Shown: in pieces, positions 16,060 to 24,423 of the stretch
How positions within the stretch are numbered: position 1 is the stretch's first letter
How the letters are laid out: each line of letters starts with the position of its first letter
NCBI RefSeq assembly: GCF_003050925.1
Contig: NZ_QAOV01000008.1
Coordinates: 124,001 to 188,000 of the forward strand
Reading direction: 5' to 3'
DNA: 64,000 nucleotides
DNA from: Pseudomonas sp. GV085
GTDB lineage: Bacteria > Pseudomonadota > Gammaproteobacteria > Pseudomonadales > Pseudomonadaceae
Program-made: the position numbers and the translations under genes
Notes under the pieces: model-generated
Database searches by the model: none
The model's input: the letters and a program-made list of their open reading frames with translations, nothing else
Told to the model about the DNA's origin: nothing

Positions 16060-16497
16060 ATGACCTTGCTGTTGGCTCAATGGCTGGTGACGATCTTTGC
16101 AATGATCAGTCTGGTACATGTGTATTGGGCGTTGGGTGGTGAGTGGGCGGCGGTGGCGGCGATCCCGCAAGTGCCGCAGGTGGGCAGCGCGCAACTGCGA
16201 CCGGCGTTCAAGCCACGAGGCTGGATCACGCTGGTGGTGGCCGCGCTGTTGCTGTTGATTGCCGCGCTGGTGTGCTTGCGGGTGGGTTGGTGGCTGCCAC
16301 CCTTGCATCACTGGTCGTTGCAGTGGGTGATCAGCGCGATTGCGATTTTGCTGTTTGCCCGGGCGATTGGCGATTCGGAGCTGGTGGGTTTTTTCAAAGA
16401 GGTCAAAGGCTCGAAATTTGCCCGGCTGGATACCTGGGTTTACTCGCCGTTGTGCGTGGTGCTGGGGGCGGGGTTGTTGGCGGTGGCTTGGGTCTAA
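16060..16497 (+). CDS. DUF3995 family membrane protein
   Basis: The 145-residue protein has four hydrophobic segments and the family pattern: an N-terminal helix with HVYWALGGEWA, then VPQVG, a helix, and a last pair with ARAIGDSELVGFFK near residue 110. The AAGGA at 16047 supports the start. The function of DUF3995 is unknown. It is convergent with the antiporter operon; their ends overlap by four bases. Confidence 0.82.
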   Translation: MTLLLAQWLVTIFAMISLVHVYWALGGEWAAVAAIPQVPQVGSAQLRPAFKPRGWITLVVAALLLLIAALVCLRVGWWLPPLHHWSLQWVISAIAILLFARAIGDSELVGFFKEVKGSKFARLDTWVYSPLCVVLGAGLLAVAWV

Positions 16498-16856
16498 CTA
16501 CCGCTCTCAGTCCGACGACTGCTCACTTCAGCCGGCACATCATCCCCGGCCATACGCTTGCGAAACAGTGCCGCCCGGGCCAGCAGCAAGGTGGTCACCG
16601 GCACGGTAATCGCCAGCAGGATCGGAATCAGCCAGGCGTGCAATACCGGCGCGGACTTGAGCGCCGAAAAGTAGATGATCGAAGCCAGCGCCACGCACCA
16701 GGCCCCGAGCGTCGAGGCCAGGGCCGGTGGGTGCATGCGCTGGAAGTAATCCTTCATGCACAACAGGCCCGTGGCGCTGATCAATGCAAACAGACTGCCG
16801 AGCACCAGCAGGATCGCCACCGGGATTTCCACCCATAACGACAATGGCGTATTCAT
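16494..16856 (-). CDS. mrpG: Mrp-type cation/H+ antiporter subunit G
   Basis: The 120-residue protein has three transmembrane helices and the MrpG/PhaG signature (LVLGSLFALISATGLLCMKDYFQRMHPPALASTLGAWCVAL). It is the last gene of the antiporter operon and overlaps subunit F by four bases (ATGA). The C-terminal tail is polar. It is one of the small subunits needed for assembly of the multi-subunit antiporter in the inner membrane. Confidence 0.92.
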   Translation of the reverse strand: MNTPLSLWVEIPVAILLVLGSLFALISATGLLCMKDYFQRMHPPALASTLGAWCVALASIIYFSALKSAPVLHAWLIPILLAITVPVTTLLLARAALFRKRMAGDDVPAEVSSRRTESGS

Positions 16857-17131
16857 TCGATCACCTCACCACGCAGCAGGAATTTCGCCAGGGCGAACGA
16901 GCCGACGAAACCGAACAGTGCTATCAGCAGCGCCGCCTCGAAGTACGTGTCACTGGCATAGCGAATACCCAGCGCCAGCATCATCAGCATCGCGACGATG
17001 TACAGGTAGTCCAGCGCCAGGACCCGGTCCTGGGCCGACGGCCCCTTGAACAGGCGGATCAGGGTCAGGATCATCGCTAATGAAAAGAAGAACAGGCTCA
17101 GCAGGATCGCGCTCGACAGCAACGGGCTCAT
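16853..17131 (-). CDS. mrpF: Mrp-type cation/H+ antiporter subunit F
   Basis: The 92-residue protein has three helices. The segment TLIRLFKGPSAQDRVLALDYLYI is the MrpF signature with its conserved Asp-Arg pair. Four-base overlaps with both neighbours show strict translational coupling in the order A-C-D-E-F-G. Confidence 0.93.
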   Translation of the reverse strand: MSPLLSSAILLSLFFFSLAMILTLIRLFKGPSAQDRVLALDYLYIVAMLMMLALGIRYASDTYFEAALLIALFGFVGSFALAKFLLRGEVIE

Positions 17132-17616
17132 TCGAAGATCTCCATCAACGGACGTTCGTAGGTCGCCTTGAAGTGCTGGATGAACAGCGCCTCATCGTCC
17201 AGGTCGAAGACGTGCAACAGCAGAATGCTGCGGTCCAGCGCCAGCTCCGACCAGACCGTACCGGGCACCACCGTGGTGATCATCGACAGCGCGGCCAGGC
17301 CGTTGGCATCGCGCAAATCCAGCGGCACCTTGATGAATCGCGAGCGGGGCGGGCGGCGACCGGCATTGAGTACGCTCCAGGCCACCGCGAGGTTGGACAC
17401 CAGCACATCACGCCCGACCAGCAGGACCAGGCGCAGGATCACCCCGGGACGACGGATGCGTACCGGCAGCGGACGCAGCCTGCGCATCATCAATGGCGCA
17501 CAGAACCCCAGCACCGCACCCAGCAGCAGATTGCCGGGGCTGGTCGACAGGTTCAGCAGCAACCACAGCAACCACAAGGCCAGCGACAACAGCGGTGCCG
17601 GAAACAGGCGCTTCAT
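17128..17616 (-). CDS. mrpE: Mrp-type cation/H+ antiporter subunit E
   Basis: The 162-residue protein starts at ATG 17616 and overlaps subunit D by four bases. Two N-terminal helices are followed by the conserved soluble part (SMITTVVPGTVWSELALD...LLHVFDLDDEALFIQHFKATYERPLMEIFE), which is the MrpE/PhaE domain. It is required for complex assembly. The frame is open upstream of 17616, but that part is a shadow of subunit D. Confidence 0.92.
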   Translation of the reverse strand: MKRLFPAPLLSLALWLLWLLLNLSTSPGNLLLGAVLGFCAPLMMRRLRPLPVRIRRPGVILRLVLLVGRDVLVSNLAVAWSVLNAGRRPPRSRFIKVPLDLRDANGLAALSMITTVVPGTVWSELALDRSILLLHVFDLDDEALFIQHFKATYERPLMEIFE

Positions 17617-19298
17617 GGCTGCACCTCCAGCGTGGTCGCATGAGCCGGCGGGTTCGGTACGACGCGCGTGCCGAGCACCGCCATCACGTATTGCTGGGGG
17701 TTGTACAAGGCATCGGCGGCGGCCTGGGTGTAGCGCAGCAGCGGATCGGCCTTGAAGGTCAGCGCAATGCTCAAGCCCAGCAGGGCGAAGATCGGCACGC
17801 ATTCCAGGCGTCGCAGCAGGGGCGATGGTCGTTCCGCAGGCGTCCAGAAGCGCTGGATACCCAAACGCGAGAACGCGATCAGCGACGCCAGCCCGGACAA
17901 AATCAACAACACCAACAGGCCCCACGCGGCGTTGGAAACCGGTGTGTCGCCGCTGTTCCCCAGGCCCAGCGGATTGAGTAGGGCACCGATCAACCCGAGT
18001 TTGCCGATAAAGCCGGAGAGTGGCGGCATGCCGATGATCAGCAAGGCGCAGGCGATGAAACTCAGGCCAAGAAACGCCATGGTCCATGGAATCACCTGGC
18101 CGACCACGGCTTTTTGCTCGTCGTCGAGGTTGATGCCTTTGGGTGGATGCAGGGATTCCAGAGGACGGGGCAGCAGTTCGGCTTCATCGTCGAGCGACAC
18201 TTCGTTGGCCGAGCGCGAGCGCTCGATCAGTTCGGCCAGCAGGAACAGTGCGCTCAACGCCAGGGTCGAGCTGAACAGGTAGAACAGCGCCGCGCCGACC
18301 AGGTTCGGCTGGGCGAAACCGATGGTCGACAACAGAATGCCCGCCGACACCAGAATGCTCAGGCTGGCCATGCGCTCCAGGCGTTGCGCGGCGAGGATCG
18401 CCATGGCGGCGCAGACGATGGTCGCCATGCCGCCGTAGATCAGCCACTCACCGCCATAGAACGCCGATGCCCCGGCCTGGGCGGAGAACAGCAGCGTCCA
18501 CAGGCGCAGCAAGGTGTAGACGCCGACCTTGGTCATGATCGCGAACATCGCCGCCACCGGCGCGCTGGCCGACGAATAGGCCGGCACCAGCCAGAAGTTC
18601 AGTGGCCACATGCCGGCCTTGGCCAGAAACGCGATGGCCAGAATCCCCGCGCCGGCGTGCAGCAAGCCGCGATCAGCTGCGGACACCAGCGGGATTTTTA
18701 CCGCCAGGTCAGCCATGTTCAACGTGCCGGTGACGCCATAGATCAGCGCCGCGCCAATCAGGAACAGCGAGGAGGCCAGCAGGTTGATCGAGATGTAGTG
18801 CAGCCCCGACGACACCCGCGCCCGGCCCGAACCGTGGAGCATCAACCCGTAGGACGCTGCCAGCAACACTTCGAAGAATACGAACAGGTTGAACAGGTCA
18901 GCGGTGAGGAACGCGCCGTAAAGGCCCATCATCTGGATCTGGAACAGCGCGTGAAAACTCGAACCGGCGCCGTCCCAGCGGGCCATGGCAAACAGCAGCG
19001 CACAGACGCCGATGATGCCGGTCAGCACCAGCATCAGCGCCGACAGGCGATCGACCACCAGCACCAGGCCGAACGGTACTTGCCAGTTGCTCGGCAGGTA
19101 CACGCCGATGGAGCCGGGCACGCCGGTGGTCTGTGTCCATTGCCATAACGCCACGGCAATGCCCAGCCCGAGCAGGCTGGAGAGCAGATTGATCCTGGCC
19201 TTGAGCGGCCGGTGCTTCTCGCCGAGCATCAGCATGATCGCGGCAGTCAGCAACGGCAGCAGGATGGGCGCGACGATCAGGTGAGTCATTGCCATCAT
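17613..19298 (-). CDS. mrpD: Mrp-type cation/H+ antiporter subunit D
   Basis: The 561-residue protein has about fourteen helices and is homologous to NuoM/NuoN proton-translocating subunits: ELLAASYGLMLHGSG-like and HAGAGILAIAFLAKAGMWPLNFWLVPAYSSASAPVAAMF segments are clear, including the lysine within a helix (FLAKAGMWPL) that carries protons. Start is ATG 19298, with ATG 19289 as an alternative. The ATGA overlap with subunit C fits the former. Confidence 0.93.
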   Translation of the reverse strand: MMAMTHLIVAPILLPLLTAAIMLMLGEKHRPLKARINLLSSLLGLGIAVALWQWTQTTGVPGSIGVYLPSNWQVPFGLVLVVDRLSALMLVLTGIIGVCALLFAMARWDGAGSSFHALFQIQMMGLYGAFLTADLFNLFVFFEVLLAASYGLMLHGSGRARVSSGLHYISINLLASSLFLIGAALIYGVTGTLNMADLAVKIPLVSAADRGLLHAGAGILAIAFLAKAGMWPLNFWLVPAYSSASAPVAAMFAIMTKVGVYTLLRLWTLLFSAQAGASAFYGGEWLIYGGMATIVCAAMAILAAQRLERMASLSILVSAGILLSTIGFAQPNLVGAALFYLFSSTLALSALFLLAELIERSRSANEVSLDDEAELLPRPLESLHPPKGINLDDEQKAVVGQVIPWTMAFLGLSFIACALLIIGMPPLSGFIGKLGLIGALLNPLGLGNSGDTPVSNAAWGLLVLLILSGLASLIAFSRLGIQRFWTPAERPSPLLRRLECVPIFALLGLSIALTFKADPLLRYTQAAADALYNPQQYVMAVLGTRVVPNPPAHATTLEVQP

Positions 19299-19639
19299 TC
19301 CCTGGGCTCCCGGCCATCCACATGGTCAGTGCCGGTCAGGCCCCGGGAGGCCAGCAGCACCACCAGGAACAACGCGGTCATGGCGAAGCTGATGACGATC
19401 GCCGTCAGCACCAGTGCTTGCGGCAACGGGTCGGTGTAATGCAACAGGTCCTGAGGGATGCCGTCCTTGATGATCGGTTCCTTGCCGATGAACAGGCTGC
19501 CCATGCTGAAAATGAACAGATTGACGCCGTAGGACAGCAGGCACAGGCCCATGACCACCTGGAACGTCCGTGGGCGCAGGATCAGCCAGACGCCGGACGC
19601 GGCCAGTACGCCGATGGCGATTGCGATGACTTCTTCCAT
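19295..19639 (-). CDS. mrpC: Mrp-type cation/H+ antiporter subunit C
   Basis: The 114-residue protein has three helices and resembles NuoK (VVMGLCLLSYGVNLFIFSMG; LPQALVLTAIVISFAMTALFLVVLLA). It starts one base before the end of the A-B gene (TGATG coupling). It forms part of the membrane core together with subunits A and D. Confidence 0.93.
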   Translation of the reverse strand: MEEVIAIAIGVLAASGVWLILRPRTFQVVMGLCLLSYGVNLFIFSMGSLFIGKEPIIKDGIPQDLLHYTDPLPQALVLTAIVISFAMTALFLVVLLASRGLTGTDHVDGREPRE

Positions 19640-22557
19640 CAGACGACCTCCTTCATGGCAACGGGTTTAGGCTGGGCAGCGGTTTTGTGACCCCGCACCG
19701 ATTGGTGGGCGAGGGCGGTGAGGATCAGCAGGGTCGAGCCGACCACCACGCCGTACACGCCGATGTCGAAGAACAGCGCGCTGGCCAGGTGAATGTCACC
19801 CAGCAGTGGCAACGAGAAATGCCAGGTGTGGGTGGTCAGGAACGGATAGCCGACCAGCATCGCTCCCAGCCCGGTGGCCGTGGCAATCATCAGTCCGGTG
19901 CCCATCCAGCGCAGCGGTCGCAGGCTCATTTGCGCCTCGACCCACTGCGTGCCGGCGACCATGTATTGCAGGATGAACGCCACCGACATCACCAGCCCCG
20001 CAACAAAGCCGCCGCCCGGTTGATTGTGCCCACGCATGAACAGGTAGAACGACACCACCAGCGCCACCGGCAACAGCAGACGCACCAGCACCGCCGGCAC
20101 CATCATGAAGCCGAGTGCGGTGTCGCTGGCGTGACGCGGGTTGACCAGGTCGGTGACCACGTCCGGTGCGAGCAAGCGTTGCTGGGCCGGCAGTTGCAGG
20201 CTTTCTTTCGGTGGGCGGAAGCGGCGCAGCAGGGCGAACACAGTCAGGGCCACCGCCACCAGCACGGTGATTTCACCGAGGGTGTCGAAACCACGGAAGT
20301 CCACCAGCATCACGTTGACCACGTTGCTGCCGCCGCCCTCGGGCAAGGCGCGACTGAGGTAGAACGAGGAAATATCGTTGGGGGTCTGGCGCGTCAGCAT
20401 GGCATAGGCCAGCAATGCCATGCCGATACCGACGGAGGTCGACAGCAGCAAGTCGCGGATCCGCCGTACCCGCGCCCGGCGCAGACTGCCGGGCAACGGC
20501 GAAACTTCCTCGATCCGGCGTGGCAACCAGCGCAGGCCCAGCAGGATCAGCACCGTGGTCACCACTTCGACCGCCAGTTGGGTCAGGGCCAGGTCCGGCG
20601 CCGAAAACCAGACGAAGGTGATGCAGGTCATCAGGCCGCAGACGCTGACCATGGTCAGGGCCGCGAGCCGGTGATACTTGGCTTGATAGGCCGCGCCAAG
20701 GGCGCAGGCGATGGCCAGCAACCACAAGGTGACGAACACGATCGACCCGGGGATTTTCGGCCGGTCGCCCCAGTGCAGGCTGCTGTGCAGCATAGGGATC
20801 AACCCGGCCAGCACGGCGGCGAACACCACCAGGAACAACTGCATTTGCAGGCGCCGGGTGCCAATCCGCGGCTCCATCCGACGGGCCAGGCGCAGGATGG
20901 CGACCAGTGCGTATTCGAACAGGTGCTTGCCGTCCAGGCGACCTATGACAGGCGGACGGTCGAAGCGCCCGCGCTTGAATTGATTGCGCAGCAGCAGATA
21001 GAGCACGGTGCCGCAGGACAAGGCGATCAGGCTCATGATCATTGGCGCGTTCAGGCCATGCCAGATCGCCAGGCTGTACCCGGGCAGCGGTCCGCCGACC
21101 ACCGGTTGCGCCGCCGCCGCGAGCAGCGGGCCGACTATCTGGGCCGGGAAAATCCCCACCAGCAGGCAAGTGAATACCAGCAATTCCACCGGCGCGCGCA
21201 TCCAGCGCGGTGGCTCGTGGGGCGTGTGGGGCAAGTCGGTCGCGGTCGGGCCGAAGAACACATCCACGGTGAAACGCAGGGAGTAGGCCACGCTGAAGGT
21301 ACCGGCAATGGTTGCCACGATCGGCAAGCTCAGTTCGACCCAGCGCGTGGCATTGATGAACACGGTTTCGGCGAAGAACATTTCCTTGGACAGGAAGCCG
21401 TTGAGCAGCGGTACGCCGGCCATTGAGGCGCTGGCGACCATGGCCAGGGTGGCGGTAAACGGCATCAGCTTGTACAGGCCACTGAGTTTGCGGATGTCGC
21501 GGGTGCCGCTTTCGTGGTCGATGATGCCCGCGGCCATGAACAACGAGGCCTTGAACGTCGCATGGTTGAGGATGTGGAACACCGCGGCGACAGCGGCCAG
21601 CGGGCTGTTCAAACCGAGCAGCAGGGTGATCAGGCCGAGGTGGCTGATGGTCGAATAGGCCAGCAAGCCCTTGAGGTCGTTCTGGAACATTGCGCAGTAC
21701 GCCCCGAGCAACAGGGTGCAGGCGCCGGCGCCGCTGACGATGTAGAACCATTCTTCACTGCCCGAGAGCGATGGCCATAGCCGCGCGAGCAGAAACACCC
21801 CGGCCTTGACCATGGTCGCCGAATGCAGGTACGCCGAAACAGGGGTCGGCGCGGCCATGGCGTGGGGCAGCCAGAAATGGAAGGGAAATTGCGCACTTTT
21901 GCTCAGGGCGCCGATCAGGATCAGGGGCAATAGAATCGGGTAGAGGGCATGGGCGCGAATCAGGTCGCCGGCGGCCAGGACCTTGTCCAGGTCATAGCTG
22001 CCGACCACATGGCCGAGCAGCATGACCCCCGCCAGCAGGCACAAGCCGCCCGCACCGGTCACCATCAGCGCCATGTAGGCCCCGCGCCGGGCATCGGCGC
22101 GATGGTGCCAGTAGCCGATCAACAGGAACGAGAAGAGGCTGGTCAGCTCCCAGAAAAACACGATCTGGATCAGGTTGCCGGAAATCACCAGCCCGAGCAT
22201 GGCGCCCATGAAGGCCAGGAAAAACGCGAAGAATCGCGGCACCGGATCGTTCGGCGACATGTAGTAGCGGGCGTACAGAGAAACCAGGGTGCCGATGCCC
22301 AGCACCAGCATGGAGAACAGCCAGGCGAAACCGTCCATGCGCAGGACGAAGTTCAGGCCCAGGCTGGGCAACCAGAGAAACTCTTCGCGAATGACGCCGC
22401 CATGGGCGATTTGCGGGTACATGAACGCGACCTGAAGGGTGCCGATCAGGGCGATCAGGCCAGCCAGCAGGGATTCGGCGTTACGGGCATTGTGCGGCAA
22501 CACGGCCGCCAAACAGCTGCCTATGAAAGGCAGAAGCAGTAGAACTATCAGGGACAT
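19639..22557 (-). CDS. mrpA: Mrp/Pha-type cation/H+ antiporter fused subunit A-B
   Basis: The 972-residue protein combines a NuoL-like subunit A (QFPFHFWLPHAMAAPTPVSAYLHSATMVKAG; glutamate in FFWELTSLFSF) with a C-terminal subunit B domain (RPGGGF-like QPGGGFVAGLVMSVAFILQYMVAG near residue 865). The A-B fusion and the six-gene set are typical of group 2 antiporters such as Pha of Sinorhizobium and Sha of Pseudomonas, which export Na+ or K+ in exchange for protons and support growth at high pH or salt. It is the first gene of the operon. No obvious promoter motif is visible in the REP-containing gap upstream. Confidence 0.93.
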   Translation of the reverse strand: MSLIVLLLLPFIGSCLAAVLPHNARNAESLLAGLIALIGTLQVAFMYPQIAHGGVIREEFLWLPSLGLNFVLRMDGFAWLFSMLVLGIGTLVSLYARYYMSPNDPVPRFFAFFLAFMGAMLGLVISGNLIQIVFFWELTSLFSFLLIGYWHHRADARRGAYMALMVTGAGGLCLLAGVMLLGHVVGSYDLDKVLAAGDLIRAHALYPILLPLILIGALSKSAQFPFHFWLPHAMAAPTPVSAYLHSATMVKAGVFLLARLWPSLSGSEEWFYIVSGAGACTLLLGAYCAMFQNDLKGLLAYSTISHLGLITLLLGLNSPLAAVAAVFHILNHATFKASLFMAAGIIDHESGTRDIRKLSGLYKLMPFTATLAMVASASMAGVPLLNGFLSKEMFFAETVFINATRWVELSLPIVATIAGTFSVAYSLRFTVDVFFGPTATDLPHTPHEPPRWMRAPVELLVFTCLLVGIFPAQIVGPLLAAAAQPVVGGPLPGYSLAIWHGLNAPMIMSLIALSCGTVLYLLLRNQFKRGRFDRPPVIGRLDGKHLFEYALVAILRLARRMEPRIGTRRLQMQLFLVVFAAVLAGLIPMLHSSLHWGDRPKIPGSIVFVTLWLLAIACALGAAYQAKYHRLAALTMVSVCGLMTCITFVWFSAPDLALTQLAVEVVTTVLILLGLRWLPRRIEEVSPLPGSLRRARVRRIRDLLLSTSVGIGMALLAYAMLTRQTPNDISSFYLSRALPEGGGSNVVNVMLVDFRGFDTLGEITVLVAVALTVFALLRRFRPPKESLQLPAQQRLLAPDVVTDLVNPRHASDTALGFMMVPAVLVRLLLPVALVVSFYLFMRGHNQPGGGFVAGLVMSVAFILQYMVAGTQWVEAQMSLRPLRWMGTGLMIATATGLGAMLVGYPFLTTHTWHFSLPLLGDIHLASALFFDIGVYGVVVGSTLLILTALAHQSVRGHKTAAQPKPVAMKEVV

Positions 22558-22700
22558 AGGCTTCTAATCTGCGGAAGTTTGTGAAGCATCATACGTGCCA
22601 GCTCCCGGATCACCAAACGCCAAGCTGTCGCAGAATCCTACACGGTAGACGGAAAAGCCCTGATTCACATTGTTTCCGGAAGAGGGGTTTCGCCTGTGCC

Positions 22701-22801
22701 GGCGCCTTCGCGAGCAGGCTCGCTCCCACAGGGTATGAAGGTGTACACAATCTTGTGTTCAACTCAAAACACTGTGGGAGCGAGCCTGCTCGCGAAGGCG
22801 G
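22701..22801. repeat. REPIN (GAGCAGGCTCGC family)
   Basis: Inverted arms GGCGCCTTCGCGAGCAGGCTCGCTCCCAC and GTGGGAGCGAGCCTGCTCGCGAAGGCG enclose a spacer with GTGTACACAA...TTGTGTTC. It lies between the antiporter operon and the EamA gene. Confidence 0.92.
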
Positions 22802-22828
22802 TCTAACCGGCGGCACAGAATCCGCAGT

Positions 22829-23761
22829 TTATCGCTGTGTTTCCTGCTCCAGCTCCTGCTCAGCCGCAGCCTTGCCCTTGGTCTTCAACTCACTGACTAT
22901 CACCGCCGCCACAATCAATCCGGCCCCGAGCAGGGCAATCGCCGGCAGGCGTTCCCCGGCGATGCGCCCGACAATCCCGGCCCATACCGGCTCGCCGGCA
23001 TAGATCAGCGTGGCGCGGGTCGGTGACACGCTTTTCTGTGCCCAATTCATCGCCACCTGAATCGCCGCGCTTGCCGCCCCAAGGCCCAGCGCGCTGCACA
23101 GCAACAGCCATGAGAAATCCGGAATCGCCTCGTTGGTCGGCACCACCATCAGGAACGACAGCACGGAAGTGACCGCCAGTTGCACCACTGTCACCCGGCG
23201 TACATCGACCTGGCCGGCATAGGTGCTGATCAGGATGATCTCGGCCGCAATGGCCACGGCGCTGATCAAGGTGGCGATTTCACCGGGGCTGAAGTTGAAC
23301 GCCGCACCGGACGGCCCGGACAACAGCATCAACCCGGTAAAGGCCAGCATGATGCCGATGCTGGGCATCAATCCCGGTCGCCGCCCCATCACCAGCCATT
23401 GCAGCAACGGCACGAAAGGGACGTACAGCGCGGTAATGAATGCCGACTGGCTGCTGGGAATGCTTTGCAGCCCGACCGTCTGCAAGCCGTAGCCGAGCAT
23501 GATCGCCACGCCGATGAACGACCCGGCCTTGAGTTCGAACAAGGTCAGGTCGCGCAGTTGACGCCAGGAAAACAGGGCGACGATGCCCGCGGCGGCGGCA
23601 AAGCGCAGGCCGACGAAAAGCATCGGGCCGCTGACGGTCATCGCGTGCTGTACCAACAGGAAGGTACCGCCCCAGACCATCGTGATCAGCACCAGCACGC
23701 ATTCGGCCTTGCTGAACCGTGTGAAACGGGAGGAAGTCTTTGGGGAATTCACCGACGTCAT
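22829..23761 (-). CDS. DMT/EamA family transporter
   Basis: The 310-residue protein is chosen to start at ATG 23761 (AAGG upstream); the frame upstream of it is antisense to the regulator gene. Ten hydrophobic segments form two EamA repeats (CVLVLITMVWGGTFLLVQHA...LRFAAAAGIVALF; ...SALGLGAASAAIQVAMNWAQKSVSPTRATLIYAGEPVWAGIVG). The family exports amino acids or metabolites, or salvages solutes; the substrate is unknown. A divergent XRE-cupin regulator starts 72 bases away and probably controls it. Confidence 0.88.
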   Translation of the reverse strand: MTSVNSPKTSSRFTRFSKAECVLVLITMVWGGTFLLVQHAMTVSGPMLFVGLRFAAAAGIVALFSWRQLRDLTLFELKAGSFIGVAIMLGYGLQTVGLQSIPSSQSAFITALYVPFVPLLQWLVMGRRPGLMPSIGIMLAFTGLMLLSGPSGAAFNFSPGEIATLISAVAIAAEIILISTYAGQVDVRRVTVVQLAVTSVLSFLMVVPTNEAIPDFSWLLLCSALGLGAASAAIQVAMNWAQKSVSPTRATLIYAGEPVWAGIVGRIAGERLPAIALLGAGLIVAAVIVSELKTKGKAAAEQELEQETQR

Positions 23762-23808
23762 GACCTTGCACGCTACTGGAGGGAGACGCACAATGCGCCG
23801 AATGTTGC

Positions 23809-23820
23809 GCAGTATACTGC
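23809..23820. promoter_or_regulatory. Perfect 12-base palindrome between transporter and regulator
   Basis: GCAGTATACTGC is a perfect palindrome containing a TATACT -10-like hexamer, 14 bases before the regulator start and 48 before the transporter start. It is the natural candidate for autoregulation by the XRE-cupin protein. Confidence 0.5.
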
Positions 23821-23833
23821 CCAACCCCACCCA

Positions 23834-24409
23834 GTGAGCAATATAGTGCACAAAGATTCTACCCAACGGGCTTCGGTCCTCCAGCACGTCAGTCAAAATG
23901 TCCGTCGTTTGCGTCATGCCGCCGGCCTGAGCCAGAGTGCGCTGGCGGATAAGTCCGGTGTCAGCCGTCGAATGCTGGTGGCAATCGAGGCGGGGGAAAA
24001 GAACGTCAGCCTGACCACCCTCGACCGAGTGGCCGAAGCCCTCGACGTTGCCTTCAGTGATTTGATCCAGGCCCCCGACGCCCGGGATCCAAGCCGTATC
24101 AATGAACTGGCCTGGACCGGCACGATCCCCGGCAGCAAAGCGGTGTTGCTCTCCAAGGCCCAGGCCAGCCGCGAAGTCGAGCAGTGGGAGTGGTGCCTGC
24201 AACCGGGCGAGGTGTATCCGTCGGAGCCGGATGCCGATGGCTGGAGCGAGCAGATTTATGTCTTCGAAGGCTGCCTGACCGTTATGCTCGGCGACCAGGC
24301 GCAGAATATCGCCGCAGGTGAGTTCTTCATGTTCGCCAGCAACCAGCCGCACTGTTATCGCAACGACGGGGCGGTGGCGGCGCGGTTTGTGCGTAATGTG
24401 GTGATCTGA
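23834..24409 (+). CDS. XRE family transcriptional regulator with a cupin domain
   Basis: The 191-residue protein starts at GTG 23834 (GTG 23846 possible). Residues ~15-70 form an XRE helix-turn-helix (VRRLRHAAGLSQSALADKSGVSRRMLVAIEAGEKNVSLTTLDRVAEAL), and residues ~100-190 a cupin barrel (EQIYVFEGCLTVMLGDQAQNIAAGEFFMFASNQPHCYRNDG) with histidine. Such regulators bind a small ligand through the cupin and repress nearby transport or catabolic genes. Context: divergent EamA transporter, and an FAD protein 14 bases downstream in the same direction. Confidence 0.9.
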   Translation: MSNIVHKDSTQRASVLQHVSQNVRRLRHAAGLSQSALADKSGVSRRMLVAIEAGEKNVSLTTLDRVAEALDVAFSDLIQAPDARDPSRINELAWTGTIPGSKAVLLSKAQASREVEQWEWCLQPGEVYPSEPDADGWSEQIYVFEGCLTVMLGDQAQNIAAGEFFMFASNQPHCYRNDGAVAARFVRNVVI

Positions 24410-24423
24410 ACAGGGAGAGCACG

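Noticed and set aside
18114..19148. A 344-codon plus-strand ORF opposite the antiporter operon
   Set aside because: It is antisense to mrpD and is Arg/Gln/His-rich with no fold signals, as is typical of shadows in GC-rich coding DNA. The plus-strand ORF at 19687-21426 is similar.
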